A stretch of 64,000 nucleotides of DNA from Mucor racemosus (GCA_027405735.1 JAPEHQ010000003.1:3162001-3226000), one strand, 5' to 3'; counted from the stretch's first letter, positions 47,646-60,747 are shown. Numbers and translations are program-made. The notes: generated from the sequence alone by a model not told the origin.

Positions 47646-48632
47646 ATGTCTTTGGGAAATTGTGTATCATCGCCTTTTCTTAATGCTGAGCTTATAAACT
47701 CCCCTAGTCAATACTCGAAATTGGATAGCTTCGATCAAAAGCAAGAGTTAGAAAAGAAATTTTGCAAGGATTTTGCATGTTGTGGATTACAATTGCACAA
47801 TCTACATCAATTATTAGAGCATTATGAAGAGTATCATCTAGTACATAACAGTAATAATTCCGGTGAGGATGAAGATAAAAATCAATTACAGTTGAAATCA
47901 ATGATTGCATTTGATCCAGTTCATACAGAGTCATTAATGCAAAATAGTACTCCTCCTCTGAAAAAGCTGCTGACAATTGCCGATTTAAATATGCTTGAAA
48001 ATGCTCAAAAATATGCTTCAAAAACTAAAGTACAGACATTGGGCACAATTGTAGATGGATTGCATACGCCTAGCCTGAGTCCAAGTGAGAGCGTCGTACA
48101 GGAAAACCAATATTTTGATCAAGAAACCAACAACAACACAAAAAAAGACACTTTTAAAAACAATAACAATGATGGTTAGAATGACAAAATAATGACTATA
48201 AATAGAGACTAATATTCTACTTTAGATCCAGTAGAAAAACCATATCGTTGTCTTGTTGAAGATTGTGATAAAGCCTATAAAAACGCCAATGGTCTTAAAT
48301 ATCATAGATTGCATGGGCATTGTCCTCCCTCTGAAATTAATGATGCTTTGGATGCGAATAAACCTTATACTTGTTCTCTTGGAAATTGCAGGAAACGATA
48401 CAAGAATTTGAATGGTCTCAAATATCATATGGAGCATACTCATATGATCAAAATGGCTAATCTAACTTCAGACATGTTTTTAAAAAACGAAACACCTTCA
48501 TCAACTACTACTACAACACGAAATACGACTCCATCGCGAGAAGAAGATTCTCCAACACCTCATCATGGCCTCAAAAGAAGACTTTCATCTTCATCGTTAT
48601 CTTCTGAATCCTCATATCAAACTTGTTTATAA
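47646..48632 (+). CDS. C2H2 zinc-finger regulator, SFP1-like
   Basis: Exons 47646-48174 and 48226-48632 give 311 residues (donor GTTAGA, acceptor CTTTAG). An N-terminal split finger (FCKDFACCGLQLHNLHQLLEHYEEYH) is followed by a Ser/acidic linker with a SPS-rich patch. Two adjacent C2H2 fingers follow (YRCLVEDCDKAYKNANGLKYH and YTCSLGNCRKRYKNLNGLKYH) with KPY linkers, then a Ser/Thr-rich tail. This arrangement, with the AYKN-NGLKYH signature, is that of fungal SFP1-type proteins, which in yeast adjust ribosome production to nutrients. Target genes here are unknown. Confidence 0.85.
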
Positions 48633-49162
48633 TTGTACATAACATATAAAACATCGTGTGTAAATATTTTGTGAATATAATAAATAATCAACACATCACA
48701 TTACAACTTTGATGTGTATATTTCAAAACGAAAACGTAGCCTATTATGACGATAGCAATGTGTCATGATTGGAGAACTTTCTGCTAATTTAATATATTTA
48801 AGAATTTATATCTGTGGAATATAATATATCATCACATTTTTACTTCACCGTTCTTAATTTGTACAGAATGATAATGCGATCGCTGCAATGGTTTTACATC
48901 CATGGTATCAGACAATACTCCGAAATAGGTTAATCGAGTCGAATTAAAGCTAATGTTTCGTAAAATAATCGTATTTTTGCAGATAAAAAAAAATATTATA
49001 TCATTGTAACTATGTTAAAGATTTATATTGCAGTATTCAAATGCGTTGTAGGTATTCAAACATCATAGACAAAATGCTCTAAAATTAGCAGAGATATATC
49101 TGAGAATCAAATTTGAAACAGCAGATCATAGCATCTTTATTGTTCTGAACCCATTTTACCGA
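48633..49162. other. Convergent intergenic region
   Basis: 3' flanks of the zinc-finger gene (AATATAATAAATAATC polyA-like site near 48675) and of the glycosyltransferase. No gene seen. Confidence 0.5.
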
Positions 49163-50935
49163 TTAATTTAAAGCTTTTATCATATAGTGAAAAAATATAC
49201 CACTGATAACTGTAAATGCAATTACAGATAAATGCAGATCAATGTCCATAGCTTTTAATTTGAGCATATTTCTTGAAGTTTCGTATCTATGAGATGAAAT
49301 ACCATTTTCAGCTACAAACATATGCTCCTCTACGTTTAAAGTTTAAAAGATTAGGATATTTGCTTCGCATAATATACCTAAAACTTGAAACTTACCAATC
49401 AAATCTGCAGCGTAAGATTTTCTACGATGACCAAATTGAGCCAAAATTTTCATGCGAGTTAAATTCCTAGCTATGAGGCCATCTGCGTCAAACAAGAGTT
49501 CATCAAGTTGAGTTTTAAGCAAGTTGAACGTACAACCGTCTCTTTCATGCGCACGAGCAACACCTGCCACAGAAAGAGCACGACCAATTAACCTTTGATC
49601 GCCAACATAAGGATGAATCAAGAGAGGTACGCCGTGAAAAGTAGCTTCATTTGCACTAGTTGCTCCTCCATGGCTTACAAACAAAACTGTAGAAGGATGT
49701 CCTAAAACAGAAAATTGACTAGCCCAGGAAGGCATAAATACATCTTGTGAAAGATAATTGTCAAATAATGGCGCTGGCAATTCAAATGTAGATTTTGTTG
49801 TTTCAAATTTCCATACTGTATGAGGATTCCTTGACTCAAATTTTGCTACTTGTTCCTTGAGACCAACCCAAATGATACCATTCAACTGTTTACGTTCAAT
49901 TTGATCTAATAAAGAGCTCAATAGAAGCTCAATTTCATGTTTAAGAGGTAATACAATTTGTCCAAATGCAACATAGGCGGTTTTTGAATGTGCATCCAAG
50001 AATTCCCTTTCTTCTTGACTCAATTGCTTTTGTTTGGAACTTACAATTGGTCCTACCATGTGAGTTAAAGGCCCTAAAACCTGTGGAGGTGTAAATCCAA
50101 AATAAGAGTTGATCAATTTAAGTGCATTATCCCATTGTTTGAATCGATTTAAGCCCAATGCAGGAATACCAAACTGTTGACGAAGCTTATCAAGTTCCTT
50201 TAATTCTGGATATAAATGATAAAGAGTTTTTGCAAAATCAACGTATTTATGGTGAAATCTCTCCCATAAAGTCATATTTTCGGATGTAGCATGTTCCGTT
50301 GTTCCTAAACCATTCATATAAGGCACACTAATGTCTTGATGAAGAATTCCGGTACAAGTAATTGCGAAAGGCTTGTTGAATTGAACAGCAGTATCGATGC
50401 AAGGATCATCAAAGGCATCACATATGAAAAAATCTGGTTTTATATCGAGATTTTGACGATAAAACTTCATTTCTTCGGTGTATGCACTATTCAAAAGTTT
50501 GCGAATAGTTTTAGCAACACTGTAAAATGGCATATGAAGCGCATCATCAACAATCGTTGTTGGGTAAATAGCACGACCAGCAGAAACAGCCTTGATTTCA
50601 GGATATGAATCTACAAGATGCAACTGATCATCTCTTGTTACGTAGGTTAAATTATGGCCACGATTTGCCAATAATATTCCAATTTCTAGTACCCATTTGG
50701 CATGCTAAACAAGTTTTATTAAGCCTTTTGATTAGATGATTAAAACTAAACTTACAGAGGATCCACCTATAGATGTTGCAATAACAATATTTCTAGGTTG
50801 TCGATCAAATGTTACATCTTGTTCATCCATATAATAGTAAGCTGGGTCATTAGAAAGGCTTGTAGTGTCTATAACATTTGAGCATACTACGAAACTCAAT
50901 GTCAAAGCAAAACTAACTACACTTGAAAGCAACAT
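49163..50935 (-). CDS. Membrane UDP-glycosyltransferase (GT1)
   Basis: Exons 50935-50756, 50704-49396 and 49329-49163 give 551 residues, phases consistent. There is an N-terminal signal peptide (LLSSVVSFALTLSFVVCS), an acceptor-binding domain opening with RNIVIATSIGGSSHAKWVLEIG, and a donor domain with the UGT signature around FVSHGGATSANEATFHGVP and PYVGDQ. The third exon adds HMFVAENG and a C-terminal membrane helix (LSVIAITVISGIFF), giving a type I ER topology like animal UGTs. It likely transfers sugar from a UDP-sugar to a lipid or small hydrophobic acceptor; the acceptor is unknown. Without the last intron a shorter, anchor-less protein would be predicted, so the splice matters. Confidence 0.87.
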
Positions 50936-51163
50936 TGGATGATAAATAAAGCATTATATTACAGCTATTTTGAATTGCTCGTTTTATACAATCTCTAATG
51001 TAAACTCGGGAATAGCAAAAGGCATAAAACCTGCCTATCATGCCGCCGTCGCCTTGTAGTTGACAGAGTTTTTACTTTTTTATTTTTCAAGATTATACTG
51101 TATATATAATATTAAAGGGGTCGAATTTCTGTTGTTATCATTATAAAATGAGCTGAAATTTAT

Positions 51164-51416
51164 TTACAAGTTTCTTTTAGCTTCTCTCTGATCAATCTTC
51201 TTTTGTCTTGCTCTTGATACGAGCTCAAATAATGATTTTCCATTTTGTGCTCTTGGATTGTCTCTTTCGTTTAAAAAGTAGGCCAAAGTACCAACTGTAA
51301 GGGAAAATACAATATCACCAGACCTAAAATAATGTTAATTTAGTGCTATTTCACTTCGAATAAATATGAATAACTTGCCTTGAGATAAGGTATTGATATC
51401 TTATAGGGGCAGACAT
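51164..51416 (-). CDS. NCE101: NCE101-like small membrane protein, GC-AG intron
   Basis: Exons 51416-51379 and 51323-51164 give 65 residues. The intron begins GCAAGT and ends TTTAG. Using the only nearby GT would put a stop after two codons, so the GC donor is required. The protein reads YQYLISRSGDIVFSLTVGTL, then AYFLNERDNPR and GKSLFELVSRARQKKIDQRE: a short N-terminus, one membrane helix with Asp at its start, then a charged tail. This fits the NCE101 family (non-classical export protein 1), small single-span proteins of about 50-65 residues in fungi. It lies upstream of the glycosyltransferase on the same strand, about 230 bp apart. Family call is by pattern. Confidence 0.72.
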
Positions 51417-52572
51417 GGTTTATTTGGTGATATGAAAAGATATCAACATGATAAAACAACCCAGGGTTTGCAACCAAACCACGGAGTTGAGATTTGATAT
51501 TAAAAGAGGGGTCTACATTAAGCCACTACCATCATGGTTGATGCACTGCATAAATGTAAATCTCAAAAGTAGTAATAATTTCTTGTTTAGAATAGAAGTA
51601 ACTCTATCCAAGAATACACAAGATTGTGCACATGTATCATATAATCTTGTATCATGTTCACCACCGAGATATCGGTGGGGATTATATTAGTAAGTTAATT
51701 TAATGGTAACTCGGCAAAATGTAGGTATAGCCATTTAAGTAAGCTATATCTTATCAATCGAGAGATTTTCCGATATTCTTAAATTAGATTAATATATGTA
51801 TGCTTATTAATAAGCATTATCTTGTAAACTGCTTTTATACGTTTTAATAAATTGGGCCTAATGCAATTTTTTTTGAATTCAACCAATAATAAATTAGTAG
51901 AAAAAATACCCCCAACTTGAAGAATTTTTTCAGAAAGATGAAATGCAATGAAAACATGAAGTAAAGTGGAACATATTTTGAAATATCTGCCCTATACATT
52001 AATATTTTTTATTTGTAATTCTATTAATTAGTGTTTTGAGAAAAAGATATTAAAGAAGCCAATGTCAGTGCTGACTTTACTTCATCTATTTCAATGAGGA
52101 TTATCGTCTATTTATCTTGCATTCATCGATGTAAACTTGTATTTTATTATCAATGACTATAATAAGATTGATTATTAGATAACTTTGCATTTGCAACGTT
52201 AGCCATTGCAGGTCAAAAACGAATGCTTAATGATTAAATTAGCATAACCTCGGTGACTGTTTAGCATGTTTTTCAGGTACAATATCCTTCCTTCCGTTTG
52301 CAATTGTGCAATAACTATCCATATAATGGCTGTAAAATTAACATAAATAACACAATAACATGCTTTCCAACTTCATTGAGTAATTTCAACTGCATTTTCT
52401 AGCTGATGTTCATGTTAAATGCGGCAAACATCAAATGCATAAACTTACATTATGTGACTGAAAAGGATTGAGTGGCGGGGCCACTGGATTCCTTGTTTTT
52501 TTTTTTATTATGATTCGAAAACTTTTTTTAGATACTCTATTCATTGATAAACCCATTTAATTTATACAGAAA
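51417..52572. other. Intergenic
   Basis: Promoter regions of the NCE101-like gene (minus) and of the REI1-type gene (plus). No other gene supported; a poly(T) run lies at about 52497-52508 before the REI1 start. Confidence 0.45.
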
Positions 52573-53963
52573 ATGTCTGAACAAGAAGTTGTTGCTCCAT
52601 CATCTGGTCTTTTTACTTGTCTCTCATGTCAAGTTGCTTTTCAATCAGCAGAAGGCCAAAGAAACCATTACAGATCAGAATGGCATAGATACAATTTAAA
52701 GAGAAAAGTTGTGAGTCTTCCTCCTGTCACATCCGAGCAATTCAACAATAAAACTGAAGGTATATAACTATATATACATATATATATATGTTATACATAC
52801 TAATTTCTAACTGTTCCTCGGGTAAATAGCTCGTGAGACAAAAGAAGCCGAAGTTAAGAAGGTTATTGAAACCACAAATAATTATTGTCAAACCTGTCGC
52901 AAAACATTTGGATCTAGTAACCAACATGAAAATCATTTGCAATCAAAGAAGCACAAGGAAGTTGCAGCCAAACAAGCTTTAAAACAACAGCAAGAGCAAG
53001 TTAAAGAAAAAACTCCAGCCCAATCTAATGCCGAGGCTCAAGTTGATTTGAGAATTACAGAGGAAACAACTGAAGAGGAAATGTTGGCCATGATTGATGA
53101 AAAGATTAAGAATGCTCCTCGTCTTGAAGAGACAGAATGTCTTTTCTGTAACCACAAAGCCGATACATTCGAAGATAATATGACACATATGACCAACGTA
53201 CATAGTCTTTTCATCCCTGATCTTGAATTTTTGGTTGATTTAAGAGGAATGATTCGTTATTTGGGTGAAAAGATTACAGTTGGTAATGTTTGTATTTTCT
53301 GTAATGGCAAGGGCAGAGGTATGAGATCAGTTGATGCAGTTAGAAAACATATGGTAAGATCTAACGTAATTTACCGGGTAAATTCAAGCAAATAAGCTAA
53401 TCTTCCAATTAGAATGATAAAGGCCATTGTAAAATTGCTTATGAAGAAGATGATGATGCAGCTGAACTTGTTGATTTCTATGATTTCTCATCTTCTTATC
53501 CTCAAATTGACGGTGATGATGAAGAAGTTGATATTGACGCAGAATTGGAACAACTTACAGCATCATTGACTTTAGCTGATGATGAGATGTCTTTGGTATT
53601 ACCAAATGGAACTGTTGTTGGACATCGTCACATGAAACGTTACTATGATCAAAAGTTGAAGCCAGAAGAGGTAAGAAATTGTTAAACTGGGCATATTTAG
53701 AATAAATAAACTAATTTGGGTATTTTAAATCTTAGACACGAGATTCCATTCTCATCAATAAGCTTATCGGTCAATACTCTGAATCACCTGCCTTCGAATC
53801 TATGCGTAACTCTAATAATAATAGATTACTGCTTACTGATGGTAGACATGGAATGCGTCCCACAGAAGCATTTAAGGATCTTCGTACTAGACATGAATAT
53901 ACCACAAAGGTCGGTATGAATCAAAACAGATTGCAAAAGCATTTCAGAATCCAAATTATTTAG
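52573..53963 (+). CDS. REI1: 60S ribosome biogenesis factor, REI1-type
   Basis: Exons 52573-52759, 52830-53353, 53413-53670 and 53736-53963 give 398 residues with consistent phases. Four C2H2 fingers are visible: CLSCQVAF..HYRSEWH near the N-terminus, CQTCRKTF..HLQSKKH, CLFCNHKA..HMTNVH, and CIFCNGKG..HM-NDKGHC, the last spanning intron 2. Rei1/Reh1 proteins act in the cytoplasm on late pre-60S particles, helping release Arx1 and probing the exit tunnel. Other family marks are WHRYNLKRKV after finger 1, VLPNGTVVGHRHMKRYYDQ, and the C-terminal GMNQNRLQKHFR. Yeast has two paralogues (REI1, REH1); sequence alone does not separate them here. Confidence 0.92.
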
Positions 53964-54291
53964 ATATATTTTTTTTTTATTTTTATTTTTGTCGTAATAA
54001 ATCGTATATATTCCATATCTTCGTGCTTTATTAGTTGCATTGCACTACCATAATTTTGTCAAACGTCGATCGTCCTTACTTATATTTTTAAATTATGTCG
54101 TACAATATAATGCAATTTAATTTAAAGATATTCATGCTTCTAAACCTTGATGTCGTTCAATGTAATGTGTAGTGCATAAAAAAAAAAGTATGAAAAGAGT
54201 GAAAAAGTACTATATTCAGTTAAAAGTTATCGAAAAAGAAATACTGATTGAATATGGTAATTTACATTGATTTCTTTGACATTTAATTTCA

Positions 54292-54298
54292 TATAAAA
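54292..54298 (+). promoter_or_regulatory. TATA box of the aspartic protease gene
   Basis: TATAAAA 83 bp upstream of the ATG at 54381, with a pyrimidine-rich leader (CTCTTTCCTCTCTTTCTACTC) between. This is a typical layout for a highly expressed secreted-enzyme gene. The rest of 53964-54291 is AT-rich with nothing else recognised. Confidence 0.6.
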
Positions 54299-54380
54299 GG
54301 ATGCCATTCAATGCCCAATTTCAAATCAGATCATCAAACAATTCAAATCTCTTTCCTCTCTTTCTACTCTATTCTAAAAA

Positions 54381-55654
54381 ATGAAATTCTCATTAGTATC
54401 TTCTTGTGTCGCATTAGTTGTCATGACTCTGGCAGTCGATGCTGCTCCTAGCGGCAGCAAGAAACTTTCCATTCCTTTGGCTAAAAACGATGACTATAAA
54501 CCAAACATCAAGCGTTCCATTGCTAAGGCTCGTGCAAAGTATATCAAGCACATCATCAATCCCCTTAAAGGTGTCCCTACTGGTGCTACTACTGAGGGCT
54601 CCAATTCTGCTGATGCTACTGGTACTGTCCCTGTTACTGATTATTTAAATGATATCGAATACTACGGTACTGTTAAAGTTGGTACTCCTGGTCAAGCTCT
54701 CAAGATCAACTTTGATACTGGTTCCTCTGATTTCTGGTTTGGTAAGACAAGATTTAGACATTTTATTCTCAATCAAAAGATATTGATTGACTAACCCCAA
54801 ATATGATAGCTTCCACTTTGTGTTCTACTTGTACCACTCATACTCGTTACGATTCCTCCAAGTCTAGCACTTATGTTGCTGATGGCCGTACCTGGTCTAT
54901 CCAATACGGTGATGGTTCCACTGCCAGTGGTATCTTGGCTAAAGACACTGTTGATTTGGGTGGTCTCACCATCAAGAGCCAAACTATTAACTTGGCCAAG
55001 AAGGAATCCAGCAGTTTCGCTAGTGACCCCATTGATGGTCTTATGGGTCTCGGTTTCGATTCCATTACCACTGTTTCTGGTGTCAAGACTCCCGTTGACA
55101 ATTTGATCAGTCAAGGTTTGATCTCTTCTCCTGTTTACGGTGTATGGCTCGGTAAATCTAGCAATGGTGGCGGCGGTGAATACTTGTTTGGTGGCTCTAA
55201 CCCTGACAAGTACACTGGTTCTTTGACCACTGTTCCTGTTAGTAAGTCTCAAGGCTATTGGGGTATCACTGTTGGTGGCCTCAAGGCTGGTACTACCACT
55301 GTTTCTGGTTCTTTCAGCGGTATCCTCGATACTGGTACCACCCTTTTGCTCTTCACCGAGTCCATTGCTAACAAGGTCGCTGCTCAATATGATGCCCAAG
55401 ATAATGGTGATGGTACTTATATTATCAGTTGTGATACTTCCGGATTCAAGCCTCTTGTCTTCACTATCAATGGTGCTACTTTCGAAGTCCCCGTCGATTC
55501 GCTCATTTTCGAACAAGATGGCTCCACTTGCTTTGCAAGCTTTGGTTACGCTGGCCTTAACTTTGCTATTTTGGGTGATGTCTTCTTGAAGAACAACTAT
55601 GTTATCTTTAACCAACAAGTTCCTCAAGTTCAAATCGCTAAAGCCGTCAATTAA
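54381..55654 (+). CDS. Secreted aspartic protease, rhizopuspepsin-like
   Basis: Exons 54381-54741 and 54810-55654 give 401 residues. It has a signal peptide (MKFSLVSSCVALVVMTLAVDA), a basic propeptide (about residues 22-70), and a mature A1 peptidase beginning near VPVTDYLNDIEYYG. Catalytic motifs are FDTGSSDFW (first Asp) and ILDTGTTLL (second Asp). The flap Tyr is in IQYGDGSTASG, and two disulfide pairs are suggested by CSTC and the C-terminal Cys residues. Close likeness to Rhizopus pepsins is clear along the whole length. The intron sits just after DFWF. It acts outside the cell at acidic pH to digest protein. Codon use is visibly more C-ending than in nearby genes, as in strongly expressed fungal genes. 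Confidence 0.95.
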
Positions 55655-56629
55655 TTTATCTAACTAGCCTTATCTACTAACGCTTTTATTTTAACTTATA
55701 ATATGCTTATCATAATTGAAATTGCTATCTATATTTTTATATAATTTTTTTAAATAAAATTAAGGCAGTAATTATCCATATTTTCAAATTATTACATTTA
55801 TACAAATGATACAGCAGGCATATTCATAAAGTTTTCATACTCATTTAATTATAATGTACTACATCAAAGATTAAAACTCTTTCTTGATACGTGCAATTGA
55901 TTTGTTAGACTAAAAAGCTATTCTTGTAAATGAGTTGCATATACCATGTTTCATGGATATTTTATGAATGTTGAAGTATAAAATTGTACTAGATCAAAAC
56001 TATTACATGTGAAATTATAACAAAGATGCATTTTGTATGGTTAAAATATAATTAATAATATAAATATATTTAATGCTCTTTAAACTTTAATTATAGTGAA
56101 TACAACATAAATACTAAATATGAGGACACATGTGGCTCATAAATCTATATAACTACCATATACGGTATGTAAACAATGAACTGGGCTTTACAATTGTGTA
56201 TTGATATCAATCAGTTTCGTTCGCCAGGCAAGAGACGAAATCAAACAATTTACATTTTGAGTAATTAACCTATCTATCTCTTTCAAAATGTAGCAATTAT
56301 TATGATCATTTTAATTCATCATAATAATTTGCGCTACTCGGATATTGTGTACAAAATAATCTTGTCAATCCTATTGAAATATTTCATTCACAATCGCCAT
56401 ACGTAACAAGAAATTCTTAAGAAACCCTTAATGTTATATTTTAAATAATAAAACCTCTTGCAGCTATTCCTTTGAGAAGAAAAATTGAATTTTCAAAATT
56501 GAATTCATTAAAAGTTGAACATCTTCAACAACAAAGCGCTTCATTTTTTTCTGATGAGCAGCCTCGTATTATACACGCTCTAGAATATATTTTAGACACT
56601 GAAAAATAAATATGATTTGGTCATATTAT
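55655..56629. other. Intergenic, protease downstream
   Basis: AT-rich. AATAAAATTAA near 55754 could be the protease polyadenylation signal. No gene seen up to the start of the repeat. Confidence 0.45.
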
Positions 56630-58330
56630 TCCACATGCTTCTAAATTTATTATATCTCACGAAAGACTCAACAACACGTAAAGTTCACTGCTTTTTCCTT
56701 GAAAACTGGGTCTCATTTTTCGTCCCTGCTCTACTTTTTGTTTTCACTAAATAACATCAAGATAAAATTATATGCCAATGTACCTGAGATGCTCAGCTTT
56801 AATTCAAAAACAAGTATTTGGAAATATCCTATTTTTTGCAGTTGGTATTAATTTTTCAGTGCTAATGTTTCAGATTTTTTACGCGTATTTCACTGCTGAT
56901 GTCCTGATGATTGAAAACTTTGAGGCTTCATATCTCTAGAAAAAATTAAGCTATACTAACACTTTATAATAATAAAATTTACTTGTTTTAAAGTGTTCTA
57001 TAACATATTTAAATATGAAAAAAATCTGAGCACCTTTATTTTTTTTCATTTTTTTGGGCATTTCTATAGTAGGTTTCAAAATATTGGTTAAATTGAGCAG
57101 CATTTTTTTTGCATTCATTTGATCAAGCTCGTTGAGCTCTCTTAGACCCAATTTAGTTTTTTTAAAAATATTAATTTTTCGTGGAGATATCCTTAAAAAT
57201 GTGTACAAAAAGATACTTTCATCTCTTGCTTCCATTTTTCCCTTATATACCCTCATCCCAAATTCTGAATTTCAAAAAAATTTGGACAAAAATCTCGTTT
57301 TCTCTACGAAAAATGCAGCTAAACAATTTTGCAATAGCTCTATCGATAGATAATGTTTTTGCGCATCATTTTCGTTTATTATATTTTAAATATGCTTATA
57401 AAAAGTGGTGTGTACCTTCAAAAAACCTTCAAAATTTCAATTGCATTTTACGCAAAATTTAATGTGAAATGTTTTTCCGATTTTTATTTAGATGGATGCA
57501 GAATACAAAGCTGTACAAAAACTATTTAATATGCTAAGTCGACTTACTTTGCAGCTCATGAACATTTAAACAATTTTGTTTTTTGAATCATTTTTCGTCC
57601 ATTTTTTAAAATAAATTTTGGAACCCTGTGATGATAGGCTTCAAGCTGTGATAGGAATTATTATTTTGGTTATCTCAATGAAAAATCAATGTTTTTTGCT
57701 AAAACAAAAAATGCAGAGTAGCAATCAATTAGACCTATCTTGTGAATACAGAAATTAAGCCCTGGATAATGAGTTTTAAGTTTTACAAAATAATAAACTA
57801 TTATTTACAACTGCAGAAAACAAAGAAAAAAATCCCATTCTTGTGAATATTGATCCAATTCATCTTCAACTATACATGATGGTAGATTTAAATATATCTT
57901 GCATAAAATTTAATACTTCTACTTTGACAAATGATTGTGAATTGAGAAAACCACCAGCAAAAAAACATGAGATTTCTGTCCAATAAAACTACCTGTTGCG
58001 TCCTATATTTTTATCATTGATAAATAATACTTAAAAAAGAATACAATTAAATGAGAATGAGTAATGAACCAGTTCTTCAACTGTATAATAAAAACAAAAT
58101 GTTGTTTATTTAGATATAAAAGTATGATCTTTTATATTGATTTGACATCGAGATCCTGAGATGTAATTTAATAAGGCACTATTGAACCATTAAATATGTT
58201 TGATAGTAGTCTATGGATGGAGATGGATTAATCATAATTTAACCATTCTTGCAGAGCTTGTGAGTTGTCTTGTTTCAATGCTGCGCTAATTGTGCTTGGA
58301 TGTTGATTTGATAGCTACTTGATTTTATCA
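56630..58330 (+). repeat. Composite repeat fragment (blocks G-C)
   Basis: Close match to 12450-14120, in the same order and orientation: G to about 57700, then the linking DNA, then C (58010-58330), where similarity stops. The preserved frame of block G is here at 57256-56951 (minus). Confidence 0.75.
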
Positions 58331-60289
58331 ATCATAATATAATTAATAGCGAAGATAATTTGAATGGTTTAAAACAGATGTGAGTTACTCTGATTCAACA
58401 GAATTGCCTTATTGACGAGATATATCAATTTGAAATTTGGGATTTGAAAAGTTCTGCCCATGTTCTTTTTTTGGAGACCAAATGGGAACAACGACAACAA
58501 CCTGTTTGGCCACACTAAAAGTATTTATGCCTTTGTAAATTTATGTTTGCAACACACAAAATCTTTTTACTTCCCTACTCTTTCCTCAGCTCTTTTATTT
58601 ACGTTTAAAATTACAACAAAAAGATTAATATTTTTTAAAAACTGAAATCAAGTAGCAGGTACTACTAAAGTACTTTTTTTTTCTATTGCTTATTTGGAAA
58701 TAAATTATTAACTGGTAATGTTAGGACACGTTATAATATCTTTTTTCGAACAAAAAAAGCATCCAGGTCTTAATCCTTTTGTTCCATTATCTACGTTATA
58801 ATCAATACTTTTTTGGTCTAAATTCGATATCTACCTGGAAAAAACTGGTGATTATAAAAGTATGCATAGTATTGACTTGATTTGCATGAATAAATGAATA
58901 AACTCATCTTAGTCTATTTAGTTTCTAAAAATTACTTATATCTATTTAGTGGCCAATGATTTATCGAGACTTTGTAAATTAAAATCAACGTAAAAGGTAC
59001 CGTTTATTAGAATGAATTAAATATGGGTTTATATAATAGTTGTTAGAATTGTGTGATAAGATCTAATGGACAGGGACCTATTAGATATGACAATAGAAAT
59101 TATTATTTTGTGTATGGATATAACATATAATATGTTATGTTTCAGTGGTAATATTGCTATAAGTTATGTTTCATTATTAGTTTCTAGATGACAGGAACCC
59201 GTTACTGAATAGATAAGATCTGCTAGATCTGTCGGAAATCTTCTATATATCGAATGTTGTAATTCTGATAGATCAGCCAACAGCCAAGAAGAAGAAAACA
59301 AGATGTTGTCTTGTCTACTACTGCCAACTATCAAAGGTACAGCATAATTATTACTTATTAGCTTGTTAATTGATTTTACTAATAAATCAATTTTTATAGG
59401 TCAAGGTAAAGGCCTATTCAGTTCAAAACGCTTGAAACAATTTAATTGTGCTAATTTACATGGTTTATCGTCTCTTGTTCATTCAATTGCTGCATTTGAT
59501 TTTAATATTTTGTTTATACTGATAATCGAGTCGTTCGTTCATTAGAGTCAACTCTTCTTCCTTAATTAGCGTATCTATAATAACAACCCATTATTAGCTC
59601 ATGGTATGCAAAGTTATTAAAAGGGGTTGTCTAATCTCAAATATATTTGATTCAATTGCTGATGCTAAACTAGCATTAAATACGTTGTGTTGACTTGCAA
59701 TAAAGTAAGGCGTTTTATTAAGTACGATGTTGGCGTTCAATGTATTTCAGTTAAAATAAACAGATAGCAGATAGGGATAATAAGATCCATGCAGAGATCT
59801 ATGAATATGTGAGAGAGCTCAGATCTATAAACACAAAAAAATAATCCAAATTGTGATGCTCCGTTGACCGGTATGAGAGTTTTTGTGGCAATACCTGTTG
59901 GTGGCTCAAGTGTAATATAGGCATTTAATTGTCAAATGTATCGAATCAGGATGAAGTTGGTTGATTGATATAACGGATAATAAATGCAATGTTATTTATT
60001 GAATAGGTGAATGTAAATGTATAAAGCAAAACTTACTTTTGAATGAAAATTCTGATTAACATCAATAGGTTCAAAAAGAATGTTTAAGTGCAAGCATTGC
60101 TACTAAATCACATATTTTGATATGCAGAAAACTCTTGAAGCATTTATTCTTTTTTTTTTGGCAATGCTACAAATCATCGTTCAATATGACTGAATATTAA
60201 TGAATCAGAGGAAATACAACTGGTGAAAAACTGATACCCAACAATGTACATCGAGGTCAAGATTGATAAAAAGTGCATTTATTGTATAG
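58331..60289. other. Intergenic, with a possible LTR
   Basis: No supported gene. The LTR-like stretch at 59041-59585 is listed separately. The remainder is AT-rich unique-looking DNA. Confidence 0.35.
59041..59585 (+). mobile_element. Possible solo LTR (copia-like)
   Basis: Starts TGTTAGAATTGTG and ends ATAATAACA, the end style common in Ty1/copia LTRs. It contains a TATATAT stretch (59244-59250) and, downstream, an intron-like segment with a TACTAAT-type branch sequence and TTTTATAG acceptor (to 59399) inside a short frame starting ATGTTGTC. No matching target duplication (ATAGT against ACCCA) and no second copy in the window, so the call is weak. Confidence 0.3.
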
Positions 60290-60536
60290 TGGAAATTGCA
60301 GCCTTTTGATGGATAGAAGTTACAAGACCAAGATGTTGTATTTGCCCCAGGATTTTTAAAAGGGTTTAAAAGCATACTTTATCAAACTTACTTAGATGTT
60401 AAATACTCACCATATGCTAATAGTATTATCTTGTTTCTTATCCAATTGCTATATTATTAAAAATCAAGCTTTTTATAGTTTATAACAATGACAATGGGAT
60501 GTTTCTGGTTTGATATTGACATTTATCATAAGGCGA

Positions 60537-60747
60537 GCTGATGATACATTTTTTAATACTACTGTAAATGGAACCAGTCGATTTAATTTATGAAATTTGA
60601 ATGTAAATACCAAGGAACCATTTGTAAGTGCTTAAGTAGGTTCTAGTAAAGCATTGAACGAATAAATTGGCTTGGGAGAAAGAGGGTAAAAAGGTGGCCA
60701 TAGGTTCCAGTGATGGCCATGCTTATGTTTATGATATTGGAGACAAG
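60537..60747 (+). pseudogene. Captured dynein intermediate chain WD40 fragment, copy 2
   Basis: Same two exon-like pieces as at 7887-8094. The first (60537-60622) carries a TGA where the LWNLN Trp is expected. The second (60664-60747) is intact in frame (KLAWEKEGKKVAIGSSDG, HAYVYDIGDK) and ends at a GTAAGA donor. The lesions differ from those of copy 1, so both decayed separately after duplication. Confidence 0.7.

Noticed and set aside
54791..55633. Long antisense ORF across the aspartic protease gene
   Set aside because: Shadow frame of a codon-biased gene; the sense strand encodes an intact A1 peptidase.
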